Made by a program: the position numbers and the translations under genes
Origin: Clostridia bacterium
GTDB lineage: Bacteria > Bacillota > Clostridia > Oscillospirales > Acutalibacteraceae
Direction: 5' to 3'
NCBI GenBank assembly: GCA_017430145.1
Contig: JAFRNP010000116.1
Location: 1 to 58,627, forward strand
DNA length: 58,627 bases
Part shown: piece after piece, positions 17,004 through 30,500 of the stretch
How the letters are laid out: each line of letters opens with the position of its first letter
How positions within the stretch are numbered: position 1 is the stretch's first letter
The notes under the pieces: model-generated
Told to the model about the DNA's origin: nothing
The model's input: only the letters and a program-made list of their open reading frames with translations
The model's database searches: none

Positions 17004-18413
17004 ATGAAAACCGATATTGTGATCGTCGGCGCAGGTCCCGCCGGGATCTTTACGGCGCTGGAGATGCTGCGCAGGGGCAGCAAACAGCGGATCGTGATCG
17101 TGGAAAAGGGAAAAGCGATCGAAAAACGCTCCTGCCCCAAGCAAAAGACGAAGCGCTGCATGAACTGCAAACCGAACTGCCATATCACCACCGGATTTTC
17201 CGGCGCCGGCGCATTTTCCGACGGAAAGCTTTCCCTCTCCTATGAAGTCGGCGGCGACCTGCCTTCCCTCATCGGAGAAGAGACCGCGCAGTCGCTCATT
17301 GACTACGCCGACAGCATTTATCTGGAATTCGGCGCGGACACGCACATTGAGGGGCTGGAGAACACCGAGGAGGTCAAGGCGATCCGCAAACGCGCCATCC
17401 AGGCGGGGCTCAAGCTTGTAGACTGCCCGATCCGGCACCTGGGAACCGAAAAAGCGCAGACGCTGTACTACGCGATCGAGCAGCACCTGCTTGAACAGGG
17501 CGTGGAGATCCTGTTCGACTGCGAATGCGAAACGCTGCTTCTGGATCAGGAGCACGGCGTTTGCCGCGGCGTCGTCGCGCGGCAGGGCGCACAGGAACTG
17601 TCCATTGAAGCAAAACACACCATCATCGCCACCGGGCGGCGCGGCGCGGACTGGCTGGAAAAGCTGTGCGCAGCGTACAATATCGCCCATCAGCCCGGCA
17701 CCGTGGATATCGGCGTCAGAGTGGAGGTGCGCAACGAGGTCATGGAGACCGTGAACCGGGCGCTGTATGAATCAAAGCTGATCGGCTACCCGAAGCCCTT
17801 CAAAAACAAGGTCCGCACCTTTTGCCAGAACCCGGGCGGCTTTGTGAGCCAGGAGAATTACGACAACAATCTGGCGGTCGTGAACGGCCACTCGTACAAG
17901 GAGCTGAAATCCGACAACACGAACCTGGCGATCCTGTGCTCCCACAATTTCAGCGTCCCGTTCAACCAGCCCATCGAGTACGCGCAGAAGGTCGGGGAAC
18001 TGACCAATATGCTCGCCAACGGCCATATTTTGGTCCAGCGCTTCGGCGATATTCTGGACGGCAAGCGGACCTGGCAAAAGGAGCTTGCCCGCGCAAACCT
18101 GCGCCCCACGCTCCCGGACGCCGTAGCGGGCGATATCACCGCCGCCATGCCTTACCGCGCCATGATCAATATCATCAATTTCATCCAGGCGGTGGACCAG
18201 GTCGTGCCCGGCTTTGCGGCGTACGAGACGCTGCTGTACTCGCCGGAGCTGAAATTTTACTCCAACCGCATCAAGATGGATGAGGATTTCAACACCAGCG
18301 TCAAGGGCCTGCACTGCCTCGGGGACTCCTCCGGCTGGACCCGCGGCCTGATGATGGCGTCCGTGATGGGCGTACAGATGGGGCGGATCCTTGCAAAGGA
18401 AACGGACAATTAA
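17004..18413 (+). CDS. NAD(P)/FAD-dependent oxidoreductase with Cys cluster
   Basis: A 469-residue flavoprotein. The N-terminus has the Rossmann FAD loop GAGPAG (residues 8-13) and an acidic end to the second strand (VEKG). A cysteine group follows at about 39-55 (CPKQKTKRCMNCKPNC), then FSGAGAFSDGKLS, characteristic of a widespread family of uncharacterised FAD-dependent oxidoreductases in Clostridia. IIATGRRGADW near 205-215 and GDSSGWTRGLMMASVMG near the C-terminus form the second FAD-contacting region. The cysteine cluster could bind Fe-S or act as a redox centre. The start has AAAAGGAG upstream. The substrate is unknown. It ends at a hairpin terminator. Confidence 0.8.
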   Translation: MKTDIVIVGAGPAGIFTALEMLRRGSKQRIVIVEKGKAIEKRSCPKQKTKRCMNCKPNCHITTGFSGAGAFSDGKLSLSYEVGGDLPSLIGEETAQSLIDYADSIYLEFGADTHIEGLENTEEVKAIRKRAIQAGLKLVDCPIRHLGTEKAQTLYYAIEQHLLEQGVEILFDCECETLLLDQEHGVCRGVVARQGAQELSIEAKHTIIATGRRGADWLEKLCAAYNIAHQPGTVDIGVRVEVRNEVMETVNRALYESKLIGYPKPFKNKVRTFCQNPGGFVSQENYDNNLAVVNGHSYKELKSDNTNLAILCSHNFSVPFNQPIEYAQKVGELTNMLANGHILVQRFGDILDGKRTWQKELARANLRPTLPDAVAGDITAAMPYRAMINIINFIQAVDQVVPGFAAYETLLYSPELKFYSNRIKMDEDFNTSVKGLHCLGDSSGWTRGLMMASVMGVQMGRILAKETDN

Positions 18414-18503
18414 AGCGAAATAAGCAACAAAGTATTCTTATTTGTCACTATCGTTTTTGCATTTTTGCTTTTTTATCTCTCCCATGTCTGATCAAAATAT
18501 GAA

Positions 18504-18545
18504 ATCTGCCGCAGCTGCTTTTACAGCTGCGGCAGATCTTTTTAT
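18504..18545 (+). terminator. Terminator after the FAD oxidoreductase
   Basis: ATCTGCCGCAGCTG (18504-18517) pairs perfectly with CAGCTGCGGCAGAT (18524-18537), followed by CTTTTTATTT on the plus strand. It lies between two converging genes. In the minus direction the stem is followed by a weaker T-poor stretch, so it may stop the giant gene's transcript only partly. Confidence 0.85.
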
Positions 18546-18584
18546 TTACTGTATCCGGCGATCAATGCGCCGTGGGAAACGGTG

Positions 18585-21500
18585 TTATCCTCTCTTGAAG
18601 AGAGACATGATCTTGGCGAACAGATCCTGGAACCACTTGATGAGCCTCTGGAAGAAGTTCAGATTCAATCCGGAACCGCCGCCGTCGTTTTCATCGCCCG
18701 TTTGCGTCTGCGAGGTCCCGTTGCCGCTGCCGTCGCCGTTTCCTGCACCGAAGCCGGGATCGTCATCGCCGTTGTTGGCGCCGTTGACGCTGGCGTAGGT
18801 GGTGTTCAGCTGGACGACGATCGGAGCCAGCCAGGAGACGTTCAGCTTGGTGAGCGCCTGGGAAAGCACGCCCCAGACCGCGCCGGTATTCTGGACAACG
18901 TTGATCGCGCCGTCCGTGCCGACGTCAGCCGCAAAGAATACGTAGTAGAGCGTACCCATCATCATGCTGATTCCGAAGGGCTGCAGCAGGAAGCTGCACA
19001 GGCCGTCGTAAACGTTGTGGACGTATCTTCTCGCGATCTCGTCGGTGACGTACTCGTTGATGAAGATACGGATGGTGGGCTGGTTCTCTTCCATCGTGAT
19101 CCACTTGAGCAGGAAGCGGAGGATGGTGGTGATCATATCCGCAGGAGAGGCGTAAAGCGATTCTGCGCCCGTGCCGCTGCCGGCGCTGCTGCCGTCAAGC
19201 GAATACCGCATGGTGAACGCATGGCCCTGCATGTTGTTCAACGGGTTCTTGCTGCCGAGCGTCTTGGAGTTATAAGGCTCGATCACACCCAGTGTGAACT
19301 CGCCGACGGCGTCCACGATCAAAGGCGTAAGGTTCGACAGGTTGCCGGGCAGCAGGCCGATGATCAGCTCGAACAGTTTCTGGAAGTCAAGCTCCTCAAG
19401 GCCGACGTCGATCAGCTTTTTAAGCTCGGTGTCGATCAGTTCGTTGATATCCGGAATGCTCTCGGAAAGCTCGCTGAGCGCGCTCATGATCGCAATGACC
19501 GGGTGGATGATATTCTGGACGACCGTGTAAACGCCCTTGGAGTTGATAAAGTACGCAAGTGCGGGCAGGCGCGCAAGCAGGCCGTTGAGCGGGTCTTCAA
19601 GCAGGCCGTCCACGATGTCGAGAAGCGGGTTGAGCACGTCGATGAGCACCGCGTTGGGATTGCTCTGGACGTGAGCCTTGTACTCGGCAAAGGTCTTGAT
19701 GTTGTCATTCTCGCCGCCGATGGCTTCGATCAGCGGAATGAACGCATACTCGTAACCTCTGCCGCCCGGGATCACGATCAGGTCTTCGTACCTGCCGTTG
19801 TAGAACAGCGCGATATCCTCATCCATCAGCAGCCACTTGAGCAAGGGGTTGAGCGGGCTGAAGAACTCGCTGAGCACAGCCACGAAGCCGTTGCGGTCGC
19901 CGTCCGCAAAGCCGAAGTCTGTCCTGTCCTTGTACGCCATGATATCGTCAAGGTCAATACCGAGCGCCACGCCGAGCACAGTGCTGATAAAGCCCTCTGA
20001 ATCCTGCTCCTGCAGGCTCGCGATACCGTTGCACACAAGCCCGGTGATCTTCGCCATATTCTCGTTGGAGTACAGCGTGCCGCCGATGAAGCTGGTGATC
20101 AGGGATTCGATGCTGTCAAGGGAGATCTCGCCGTCGCCGATCTTGATGCCGAGCAGCAGCAGGACCTTGTTGACCACGTCGAACAGATTCGCCGCAACGT
20201 ATTCCGCCATCTCTCTGGTCCAGTAACGGTCGTAACCCTTCGTACCGGTCAGCTTGGAGGTCTTGTTGAGCGGCGTGATCACCTGGTTCTGATACTCTGC
20301 GTCGATCTCGGAGAAATCGTTTGCGGCCTTGTGCGTATGCAGCCACGAATAATCAACGTAGTTTTCGTCACCCTCAAGGTTCAGCAGGTTATGGATGGCG
20401 TTGCAGATGTTTTCGGGAAGCAGCTTCTTGAACTGGTCAATGTTCGCGAAGGTGACGATACCTTCGTCGTCCTTCTCCTCATAGTTGAAGACGTTGACAA
20501 GCGTCGCCACCAGGATCGAGATCATATCGATGTTGGTAAGCGAACCGTTGGGATCCTGACCGTACGTATACGTACCGGGATCCATGCGGTATGCCGTGGA
20601 GCCGTTCTTGGAGGCGAAACGTGTGATGATACCCAGCGCCAGCGTCTTGTAGACGTTCTTGCCGTCGATGGTGACAGCCGCATTGATCTTGATACCGGTG
20701 ATCTTTTCGGCGATGCCGAAGATGCCGGTGATGGTCAGGTCGTTGAGCGAGAAGTCGTCGTCAAGCGGCAGGTCCGCCAGCGCTTCCTGATCCTTCAGCG
20801 CGTTGATCAGGATCGGGATCACGGCGTCGATGCCTTCAAAGTCGCCGACGTCCATGAACTCGCCGACCGCTTCGATCAGTTTGGAGACCGGCGCCAGCAG
20901 GTTACGGATGGAGACGGACAGGCCGTTGGTGTTGATGAAGTAGACAAGCTCGGGGATCATCGCCACAACGTCTTCCAGCGCGTGCCCGGAGGTCGCAATG
21001 CCGTCCACCAGCGTCAGAAGCTTCGTTGCGGTATACTTGATAGCGCCTACGCCCGTAATATCGCGTTTACCCGTCTCGGCGTCGATGACCGGGAACTTGG
21101 CGTCGTAATCGCTCATGTCGCAGCCGAACGCTTCAAGGATCGGGATGATCGCGGTCTGGAAGCCGTTTGCGCCGGTCAGGGAGATGGCGGGGCCGCCGTC
21201 CTTATCGTAGAACAGCTCCAGCGGCGTGTTCTCGCCGACCAGGAACCAGTTGAGAACAGGTGCGGCAGGCTCAAGCAGATTGCCGAGGACGTCCACGAAC
21301 TGTTCGATGCTGGTGATCTCGCCTTCATAAGGCTCAAGGTTCGTCAGATCGATGCCGAGCACAAGGTTGAGGATCATCTTGATGGTGTCGTCCAGGCCGT
21401 TGACCGCGCCGATGATCATATCGGAGACCTTGTTCACGTTTTCGGTCGAGCACAGATTCAGCGCCGTCCACTTGTCGGCGATGAACTCGTCGAGGGAAGC

Positions 21501-24500
21501 GTAATAGGTGCCGTCGTCCTTCTTCACAGCCTTGGATACGACCATGTTGACGATGTTATAGAAGTTCTGTCGGATATAGCCTGCGGTACCGGCGTTGATG
21601 TCGGTGCCGTCCGGGCCGTAGTTCCAGTAGTTCTTGTAAACCAGGTAACCGAGCGTGGATTCGTCTCTCTTTACCAGGTAGGTGTCGCCGTCGTTCGCGA
21701 GAATCTCGCCGTTCTCCGCCTGCTGCTTCGCGACCTCGCTGAAGTAGAACCAGTCGAAGGGCTCGTAGTTGATCTCGCCCATGGTGAAGTTGAGGATTTT
21801 TTCGATGGCGTTGTAGATATTCTCGCCGAGGACCCTGCGCAGGAAGGCGCCGTTGTCGGTGTACTTGAACACGTCGATCACCGTACAGATGAGGATGGTG
21901 AACATGTTGATCTTTTCCATGTCCTCACCCGCGTAGGTCATCTTGAAGTAGGTACGGTCGGCAGCGGACTCGTAGGGATAGACCTTACCGACGGCAAACT
22001 GCTGCAGGTAGCTGGGCTGGTAGTTGATGACTTCTTCGCCGGTCTCGGGATCGGTGCTGACCGTGTAGCGGGAGATCGCCTTCAGAATCTCAAGGCCCGG
22101 ATCGTCGTCCTTGGCGGTGAGGCCGGTGACAGCCTTGCAGATGCCCTCGAAGGACAGGTCATAGATGTCGATCCCCTTCTTGTCAAGGCCGAGCAGGCTG
22201 TTGATATCGCCCTTTTCGCCGCCCTGGATCGCCGCGACGCCTTCAAGAAGCGTGGTGACGGAGCGCAGCAGGTTCTGAACGGTCACGCTCAGGCCGTTGG
22301 CGTTGATGAAGTAGATCAGGTTCGGCAGCAGGCCCACGATCTGGTCGATCACATCGCCCTCGGCGGGGTTCAGGATGCTGTCGATGCGGTCAAGCAGCGA
22401 GTTGATCGTAAGCCGTACAGCCTCTTCACCGGTCAGTTCCGGATCGTTGACGGCAGCCGTATCAAATTCGCAGTCAAGCGCCTCCAGCAGCGGGACCAGC
22501 GCCTCTTTGAAGCCGTTGGCGCCGCCGAGAACGATCGCGTCGGTGTTGTCCTTCAGGAAGAACAGGCGGATGGCGTATTTTGCCTCGCCGTGCTCGTCGC
22601 GCATATCGCCGACCATCAGCCAGTTGAGCACCATCTGGAAGGAGGAGAAGATATCGACCAGGCCGTCCACGAACGCATCACGGTTATCGGCGTAATTCTC
22701 GTTCGCGATATAGGTGATCGTCTGCCCGTCATCGTTGACGTAGGTCGTGCCGATCTTTTCGGCGTCGTCCGTCGGCTCGTTGTAGATATATTCATCCCAG
22801 GCGTGCGGGTCAAAGCCCTCGATGAACACGCCGATGAGGTTTGCAAGGTTCTCGTCGATGTTGCCCATGGCGTTGCCGATGAGCGCGCCGACTTTGTAGA
22901 TGTTCGCCTTGGAGTACAGGTTCAGGCCGTCAAACAGGGATTTGAGGTAGACGCCCACCGGGTCGGCGGCGCCGTCCGGCACCACGCCGTCCTTATCGAC
23001 CGCCTGGATGACCAGCTTCATCAGCTCCTTGAACTGCTGCTCCACCGCCCGCGCGGTATCCTCTTTCCAGATGTTGGAGTCTGTGTAGTTCAGATAACCG
23101 GTCAGCAGCTGCTCCATGGTGGTGTCTTCTTTCTTCACCACATAATAGCCGTCCTCGTCGATCGTCTGGAGATAGATGGAAGCCAAAAGGTTGATCGCCT
23201 CTGCAAGCTCCTCGCCCGCCAGGTTCCGGGAGGTATACAGCTGACGGACCTGGTGGTCAAAGTAGAACCAGTCGTAGCCCTCATATCCCTGGACGGTGGT
23301 GTTGAGCATGGCGAGGATCTTGCGGAAGGTCCTTTCGCCCGCAGCGGTATCCTTGATCGGATCGCCGTTTTCGTCGAGGATCTTGTCGCCGTGTTCGTCC
23401 ACCATATCCGGGGAGAACATATCGATGAAGAACGCGTCGTTCTCGCCGCCCTCAAACACGTCGCAGACGGTGTAGAGCAGGATGGTGATCATATCGGCGC
23501 GGCTCTCTTCATCCGTGAAGTGCATCCGGTAGGACAGTCTGCCGTTGGCGGACTGATACGGATCGACGGCGCCGAGATAGAAGTCGGTCAGGTAGTTATA
23601 CTGAACGGTATCGCCTTCGCCGGTGCCGGGCAGCGTCATGGTCACAGCGGAGTTGATATCCAGACCCATGACGACGTTGAGCAGCTCGAAGATGTTTTCA
23701 AGGTCAAGGTCCGCGATGGAGAAGGTGTCGGGCAGCTTGCTGACGGTGGTGGTGCCGCCCTCGCCGTCGTCGACCTCTTCGGAGAACGCGTTCTTGATCA
23801 GGGTATCGACCATGGCGATAAACTTGTCGCGGTCGCACACAGGCTCTTCGCCCTCTTCACCCTCTTCGCTGACAAGCAGCGGCGCGATGGACATGGCAAG
23901 CGGGGCGAGCGGCGCCACAAGGTTGACGACGCTGGCAACGATGCCGTTGGCGTTGACAAAGTACAGGATATTCGCAAGGCGGTTGAGGACGTTGTCGAAC
24001 AGCGTCTCTCCCTCGGCAAGCGAGGTTCCGTTCACGATGCCCTTGACTTCGTTGAGAACGGCGGTGATCGCCTTGACCAGGATCGTGACGCCGGTGTCGC
24101 CCTCTTCCATGGCGGGAACCGTGAAGCCGAGCGCCTCAATGATCGGCACCAGCGCGCGCATGTAACCCTGCGCGCCCTTGATGACGATGCGGTCGACCGC
24201 ATGGTCGGAGGAATCCACCACGTAGGTGTTGCCGTGGTCGGTCTTATAGGTATAGAACAGCTTCAGGTCTCTGCCGGCAAGCAGCCAGGACAGAAGGCCG
24301 CCGTTCTCGGAATCTTCACCGCCGTCGAACGGGATGAACAGCTTGCCGAGCTCTTCGGCAAAGTCTTCGTTGGACAGGACCTGTGCGTCCTCCGCCTCGA
24401 TGACGGGGTACTTGGTCTCGTTCCAGTAGCTGGCGTCAAAGCCGAGGAAGATGTTCAGCAGCTCGCTGAAGGACTCAACCAGCGGGACGACCTTTTCACG

Positions 24501-27500
24501 CAGGAGCTTCGCGATATCGCTGATGGTCTTGTCGGTGAACAGGATCGCGCCGTCGTTCCAGAGGCCCTCCTTGAAGGTGCCGTCTTCAAGCTCCTCGCCG
24601 TTGAGAAGCGCCTGCAGGCTCGAGTAGTCCGTAACCATGCCGATGATCATATCCACCAGCGACGCAAAGGACTGATCGAGGTAATGCGCCATGTTGCTGG
24701 TCCAGAGGTTGGAGCTCTCGCTCAGTTCGCCCTGTTTCGCGTAACGCAGGTAGAAGATGGAACGCATGGGCATCGTCACGGCAGCCTCTGCCACCGGCAG
24801 GTTCCATACGTAGGTATGATGATCCGACTCGTTCTCATAGAAACCGTCGAAGTAGAACCAGTTGGGATCCATCATGTAGTTGTCGATCAGGCTGGCGTTG
24901 GTCAGCGCCTCCACAACGGTCGGGATCAGCTCGATGATCGGGTTGTCGCCCGCGATCTTGCCGATCAGATCCGTGATGATCTGGGCGTTGTCGCCGGTCA
25001 GGACCAGATCGAGTATCAGACTCAGAAGGATCGTAATGATATTGGCGGGGTCGTTGACGTTCGCAAACGTACCGGTCGCCTCATCATATGCATATGCGCC
25101 GTCAATGAAGGTAAGCCGCCGATAGGTGACGCCCGCATTGTTTGTGCTGACGGAGGATTTGGACAGGACGACCTTGGAGTTGACCGCGCAGATGGCGTCG
25201 ATACCGTAAACCAGAGGCGTTGCGTCAAAGGCTTTCTCGTCGGTAGACAGAAGCGCCTCGAGAATATCGGCGATCTTATGAACGGACAGATCCTTCAGGT
25301 CGATGCCGAAGGGGTTGATATCCACAAGCTCACCGGAGGCGGTGCGCTCAAACCCCATGTCCATCATGTTGTCGATCGTATCCGTGAGCATCTCATACAG
25401 GAAGTCGTTGACGTTGAAGATGGGACGCACGTCGTCGATGACCGTCAGCAGCGGCTGGATCAGGTTGCGCACGGCAACCGACAGGCCGTTGGACTGGATA
25501 AAGTAGATGATACTCGGCAGGCTCTCGGTAAGCACACGTCTGATGAAGACGTTGTAATCCTTGACGGGGTTGCCCTCTTCGTCCACGATCGGGTGTCCCT
25601 CGTCGTCCAGCTTGTCGGTGATATCGCCCATGATGTTCTCCAGGTAGCCGAACGCCACGTCGAACAGGTAGTCGACCTTTTCTTCGGGCGTGGGCAGCGC
25701 GTCGAATTCAACCTGGGTCTTCAGGCCCGTGAAGGACGGGTCGGTGTTCTTGTCGATGCCGATCGCCTCAAACAGCGGGACGATGGCGCTGTCGTAACCG
25801 TTGGAGCCGTAAATGGTCAGAAGGCTGGTGCCGTTGGCCTGCGGGAACAGCTTTCCTGTCTCGCCGGACAGGAAGATGTCGATGGCAGGCATCATGCCTT
25901 CCAGCATCGTGGCAAGCATATTCTCGAACGCTTCGCGGTCGCCCTCCGCAAGCTCGGCGCCGTTCAGGCTCCAGACAAAGCGGTTGTTCTTTCCGTCTTC
26001 AGCTTCCTCCGGGGAACGCTCGTCGCTGTTGGCGACGCGCACGCTGAAGCTGCGCAGGACGTTGGTGTCCGCAGAGCCGGACGTGTAGGTAAAGCTCATA
26101 TCCTCGGGATCGATCGTCAGGCCCTCGGGCATGCCGCCGGTCGCCGCGAAATAAGCGGTGATGTAATTGTACAGATCCGTGATGGTCGCCTGCTCCTGAT
26201 TGTACAGGTCGATCCAGTCGTAGAAGTCTTTCTCGCCGATGGGATAAGTAACGGTGACGTTGTTTTCGTCGTCCGTGACCTCTTCGGTCACCGCGTCGGC
26301 ATACAGGAAGCCCCAGTAACGGTTCCACTGGGTCAGGTCCATGCCCTCTTCCGTGAAGCGGCTGATCACATATTTCAGCAGGTCGGAATCCAGCGCGCCG
26401 CCCATCTTGACGAGCAGCCGCATGACCATGGTCAGCGCTTCGTTGGACCACGCCTGGGAGATCCAGTACTGCAGCCATTCCCCGAAGGAGTTGACTTCAC
26501 GCTCCTTGAGCTGGTTCTCCAGCAGCTTCGTGATGATGATATCGGCGTTTTCGACGAAGGTGTTCGCCTTGACGTAGGTCCAGTCGTTGCCGTAGTTAAG
26601 GTACAGATAGCTCGAGATCGGCTTGCTCTGCATATCCTCCACTGCGGACTTGTTGCTGGTGTACCAGACGTAGTCGGCGACCTTGTAAGTGGAATTGATG
26701 TAGATACCGGAGTTGCGCACCTTCGGCTGGAACAGCTCCACAAGCGCGCAGACGAACGCCGCGGGCCCGCCGTCCCGGATGCCGGTGAGCACGTCTGCAA
26801 TGATGCCCTCCTGCCGTTCGTTGGTGTGCGTGATGATGGACATCAGCTGCCCGATAAACGACTCGTTCTGGAAGGCCTTGCCGACCCACGACAAAATGTC
26901 GTAGAACATATCGGCCTGATCGGCGGTGAATTTCTTCCGGGTCGTCGCGTTATTATTGGCATCCAGCGCCTTGGAGGAGGCGTTGCGGGTCAGCCACGTA
27001 CGCGCCAACACCGAGCCGACGTCGACGATCGGCACCTCCATGCCGCTCATAGACGGCATCGCCATATCGATCACGAAACGGACGATATCGTTCAGGTCGG
27101 TGATATCGACCTGCTCGATCAGTTCATTGACGCTGTTCTTGCCCATGACGTGCAGGATGTTGATCACGACCCAGTCTCCGTCTGTAGAAACCGGAACGTC
27201 GATAAACGCGCCGAGCACGTTGATGATCGTGGAGATCTTAAAGAATGCGACCTTGCCTTTCGCCTTGATATTCAGGGTCCTGACCAGCTCGTCAATGGTG
27301 CCGAACGCCAGGAAATAGAGCAGGTTCGGCAGAACGTCCAGGATCTTCGCCAGCGGCGCGGTCGCGATCTGGTCCGTGACCAGATGGACGATCGGGTCAA
27401 AGATCGCGTTCACAAGCGCTGCGGTCGAATTTGAACTCTGCTGATACAGTCTCTGGTTCACCTGACCGGAAGGAATGATGTCGGCGTCCGCGCAGCCGAG

Positions 27501-30500
27501 CGCTTCCAGAAGCGGTACGATCACGCGGGAATAACCGTTGATGCCCTGGATCTCAAAATCTTCAAGGTTCGGCTTGCCGCTGAAGATCGCCAGAACCTTC
27601 AGTCTTACGACGTCCACAACGTCGTCGGCGTTATAGGTCTGGTTTGCAAACAGGGCAAACGCAATATCCTTTAAGCAGTTCAGCACGCCTGTCAGCGCCA
27701 CCTTAAAGGCGCCCACTCTGCGCGTAAACCATGCTTCATAGGATTCGTTTGCGCCTTTTTCCACGGCGTCAATGCCCCAGACGAAGTCCAGATCGCCGTC
27801 TTCGTTCATCAGGCTGGTCCACTCATCCGCGCGGTAGAAATCGCCGCGGCTGTAGGTAGCCTGGTTCATGCGCGCCGCGACCTGTGAAAGCTGCGGGATC
27901 GAGCTGAACACGTTTTTGATCTGTGAAGGATAGGCGGCAATGTGAAGCTGGTCGGCGATATAGTAGATGGTCTTACCGCCGTCAAGCGTGTAAACCGACG
28001 CGTACCATTCGCCCTTGCCGTCCAGCTCACGCCAGAGGAGCTCAAGCTTTTCGGTCAGGGTCGGGAAGATCAGCTTGGTCAGCTTGTTCATGATCTCATC
28101 CGTGAACAGCTTTTCAGAGAGGAGCTTCATGACGTACTCGCTGAGGTTGACGTCCTGAAGCATATCGGAATCGATCAGGGTGGAAAGGATCGCGACCATG
28201 TCGCCCGACTGCAGGAAGGTGTCGAGCTGATTGATCAGGTCGTTCATCTTGGTCTTCGTTACGGTATAGGTGTCGTTCGCCAGCGTATCGTTGCCTCTGC
28301 CGAGGTCATCCGCGTACGGCAGACGGTTGATGATGGGCGCGGTATTGGACGCATACTTTACCTGGTTGACTTCGTTTGCGCCCGCAACTGCGGATTCGCT
28401 CGTCATGGTACCGTCCGTTCTGTAGAAGTGGAGCTGGTTCCAGTGATCGAGGCCGCCGGTGGCGACGAATGCTTCATACCGCTGCATGAAGTCGCCGTTC
28501 ATGATGATATCGTAGGCGTTCGCAAAGGAGTACACGGCGCCGTTGCTCATCGTGACGTTGACGTTGAAGATATTGCCGAAGGTGATATCGTAGAAATTGC
28601 CGATCAGATGGCCTTCGCCGTCGTTCGAGGTCTGTCCCTTGATACTGGCGACGTTCAGCAGCCAGTCGTGGATATAGACCTGTTCCTCATGCGCGTCGTC
28701 GCCTTCGCCGACCGTGACGGTATAGGTCGTCATATAGTTGTTGCGCACGCGGTCCACCGAGGTCTTGATCAGCGAGAAGTTGTTCAGCGTGATCTCCGCA
28801 GTGCCGGCCTCCGTGTAGTTCATGGCATCCGTAACCTTGACGACCAGATCGTCCGCCAGCGCCTGATGCAGGCTCTTCATATACGCCTGCAGGTCCTCGT
28901 TGAAGGTATCGAGCAGCTCAAGGAAGTCTTCCCTGATCAGCGTGTTGGGTTTATACGCATTGTAAAGGGGGATATAGCAGCGATAGGTGTCCTCCGTCAG
29001 GTCCACGCCTTCCGGCTCCCAGGTTTCTCCCTGATAGATCGCCTTGTCCTCATTGATGCGCGCCTCCAGCTGCGCGGGCGTAAAGCTGAGCAGGTTGGAG
29101 TTGAACAGCGGCATAAAGTGCGCCATGATGGGCATCAGCTCGGAATGGAAGTCACGGCGGGTGACCTCATATTCGATCTCCTCCAGATAGTCCTTCACAT
29201 ACTGGTACCCTTCGGGGAACACACGGTTCTTGACCTTGGCGGAATACTCGTTGCTGTCAAGGATGTCGACCCAGCCGTCCACAGTGGAATAAAGGATATC
29301 GATCTCCTCGTCACTGACCGTCGTCAGGTCACGGTAAACCTCTCTGGTAAACAGCTCTATCTTTTCGTCGATGGTCTCTTTCAGCTTCTTGAGATCGATG
29401 TACTCCCAGTAGTCCTCCAGGAGAGTGAGGACCGTGATGGTGTCTTCAAGATAATAACCGTCCACCGTACCGAGCTTGGAATACCCCTTCGTAGGCTTGG
29501 TGGAGGCATAGATATCCTCGATACTGTTCTTTTTCGACGTCAGCGTTGACCAAAGGTTATACGCGGCGTTGCGCTCCATGTAGGAGGTGTCGAGGTTGTC
29601 AAGACGGATCCGGTCTAACGCATGATCACCGCTCAGGTAATCGGCGATATACTCCGCATAGGGCTTGGCTTTATAGTAGTTGACCGCGTCAACGCACGCC
29701 GCCATATATTTTACGACAGCATTATAGAAACCGGTGGAACCGACGGTATCCCCGGCGATCGTCGTCACCTGCCCGCCGAAATAATTGATGATGTTCTGGT
29801 CGGAGGTCACATTCTTATCCCAGCGGGATGTGCCGAAGACCGCATTCCATGCGGTATTGTTCGCGCTGACAGCCGCCTGCGCTTCAGTCAGATTCGCATA
29901 AACCGCAAACGGATCTTCCGCTATACGCGCAGAAGTAAAACGGTTAAAGAAGGTATACAAATCATCCCGGTAATTCTTGATACTGAATGTTTCCGCAGTG
30001 TCAGCAGGACCCGAGGGGAAATAATAGAATTCAACCGTCGTATAATGCTTTGCTGTAAGATAACGCTTTTCGGCGCCGGTCTGATACAAACCAGTCTTAT
30101 ATTCGATTGAATACTTTTTTCTGACAGTCTCGGGAATAGAAGAAGACGTCAGATCCGCAAGTGTATAATCATAAAGAGCCTGCTTTTCAGTACGCTCTGC
30201 GGTGCCAACGGGGTTCCCCTGATTGGAAAGCTGATAATAATCCGAATAAGATGTATTATCGTTTCCGACTTCCCATCCGTCGCCGAAGTTAATATTCCAA
30301 AGCTTGTTCGCCGACGAATAGGCTTCAAGGGAGGAATCATTCCCGTAATAAGGCATAAGACTGTTGATCAGCGTCTTTTGCGTATTGTTGCCGCAATACC
30401 CCAAAATGACATCCCGGATCTCTTTCATAAAAGGCGCTGTCTTGTCGCCTTGCGTTTCGGAATGCTCCCAGTTGCTCCATGGCATTGTGCCATGGGATAT

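Noticed and set aside
18585-18700. LPxTG sorting signal at the C-terminus of the giant protein
   Set aside because: No LPxTG-like motif, long hydrophobic stretch plus basic tail was found; the end is an amphipathic segment instead.
20331-27434. Open frame of 2367 codons on the plus strand
   Set aside because: It lies wholly opposite the giant secreted protein gene. Its translation is rich in Asp, Val, Arg and Gln with no domain, and results from the codon bias of the real gene on the other strand.
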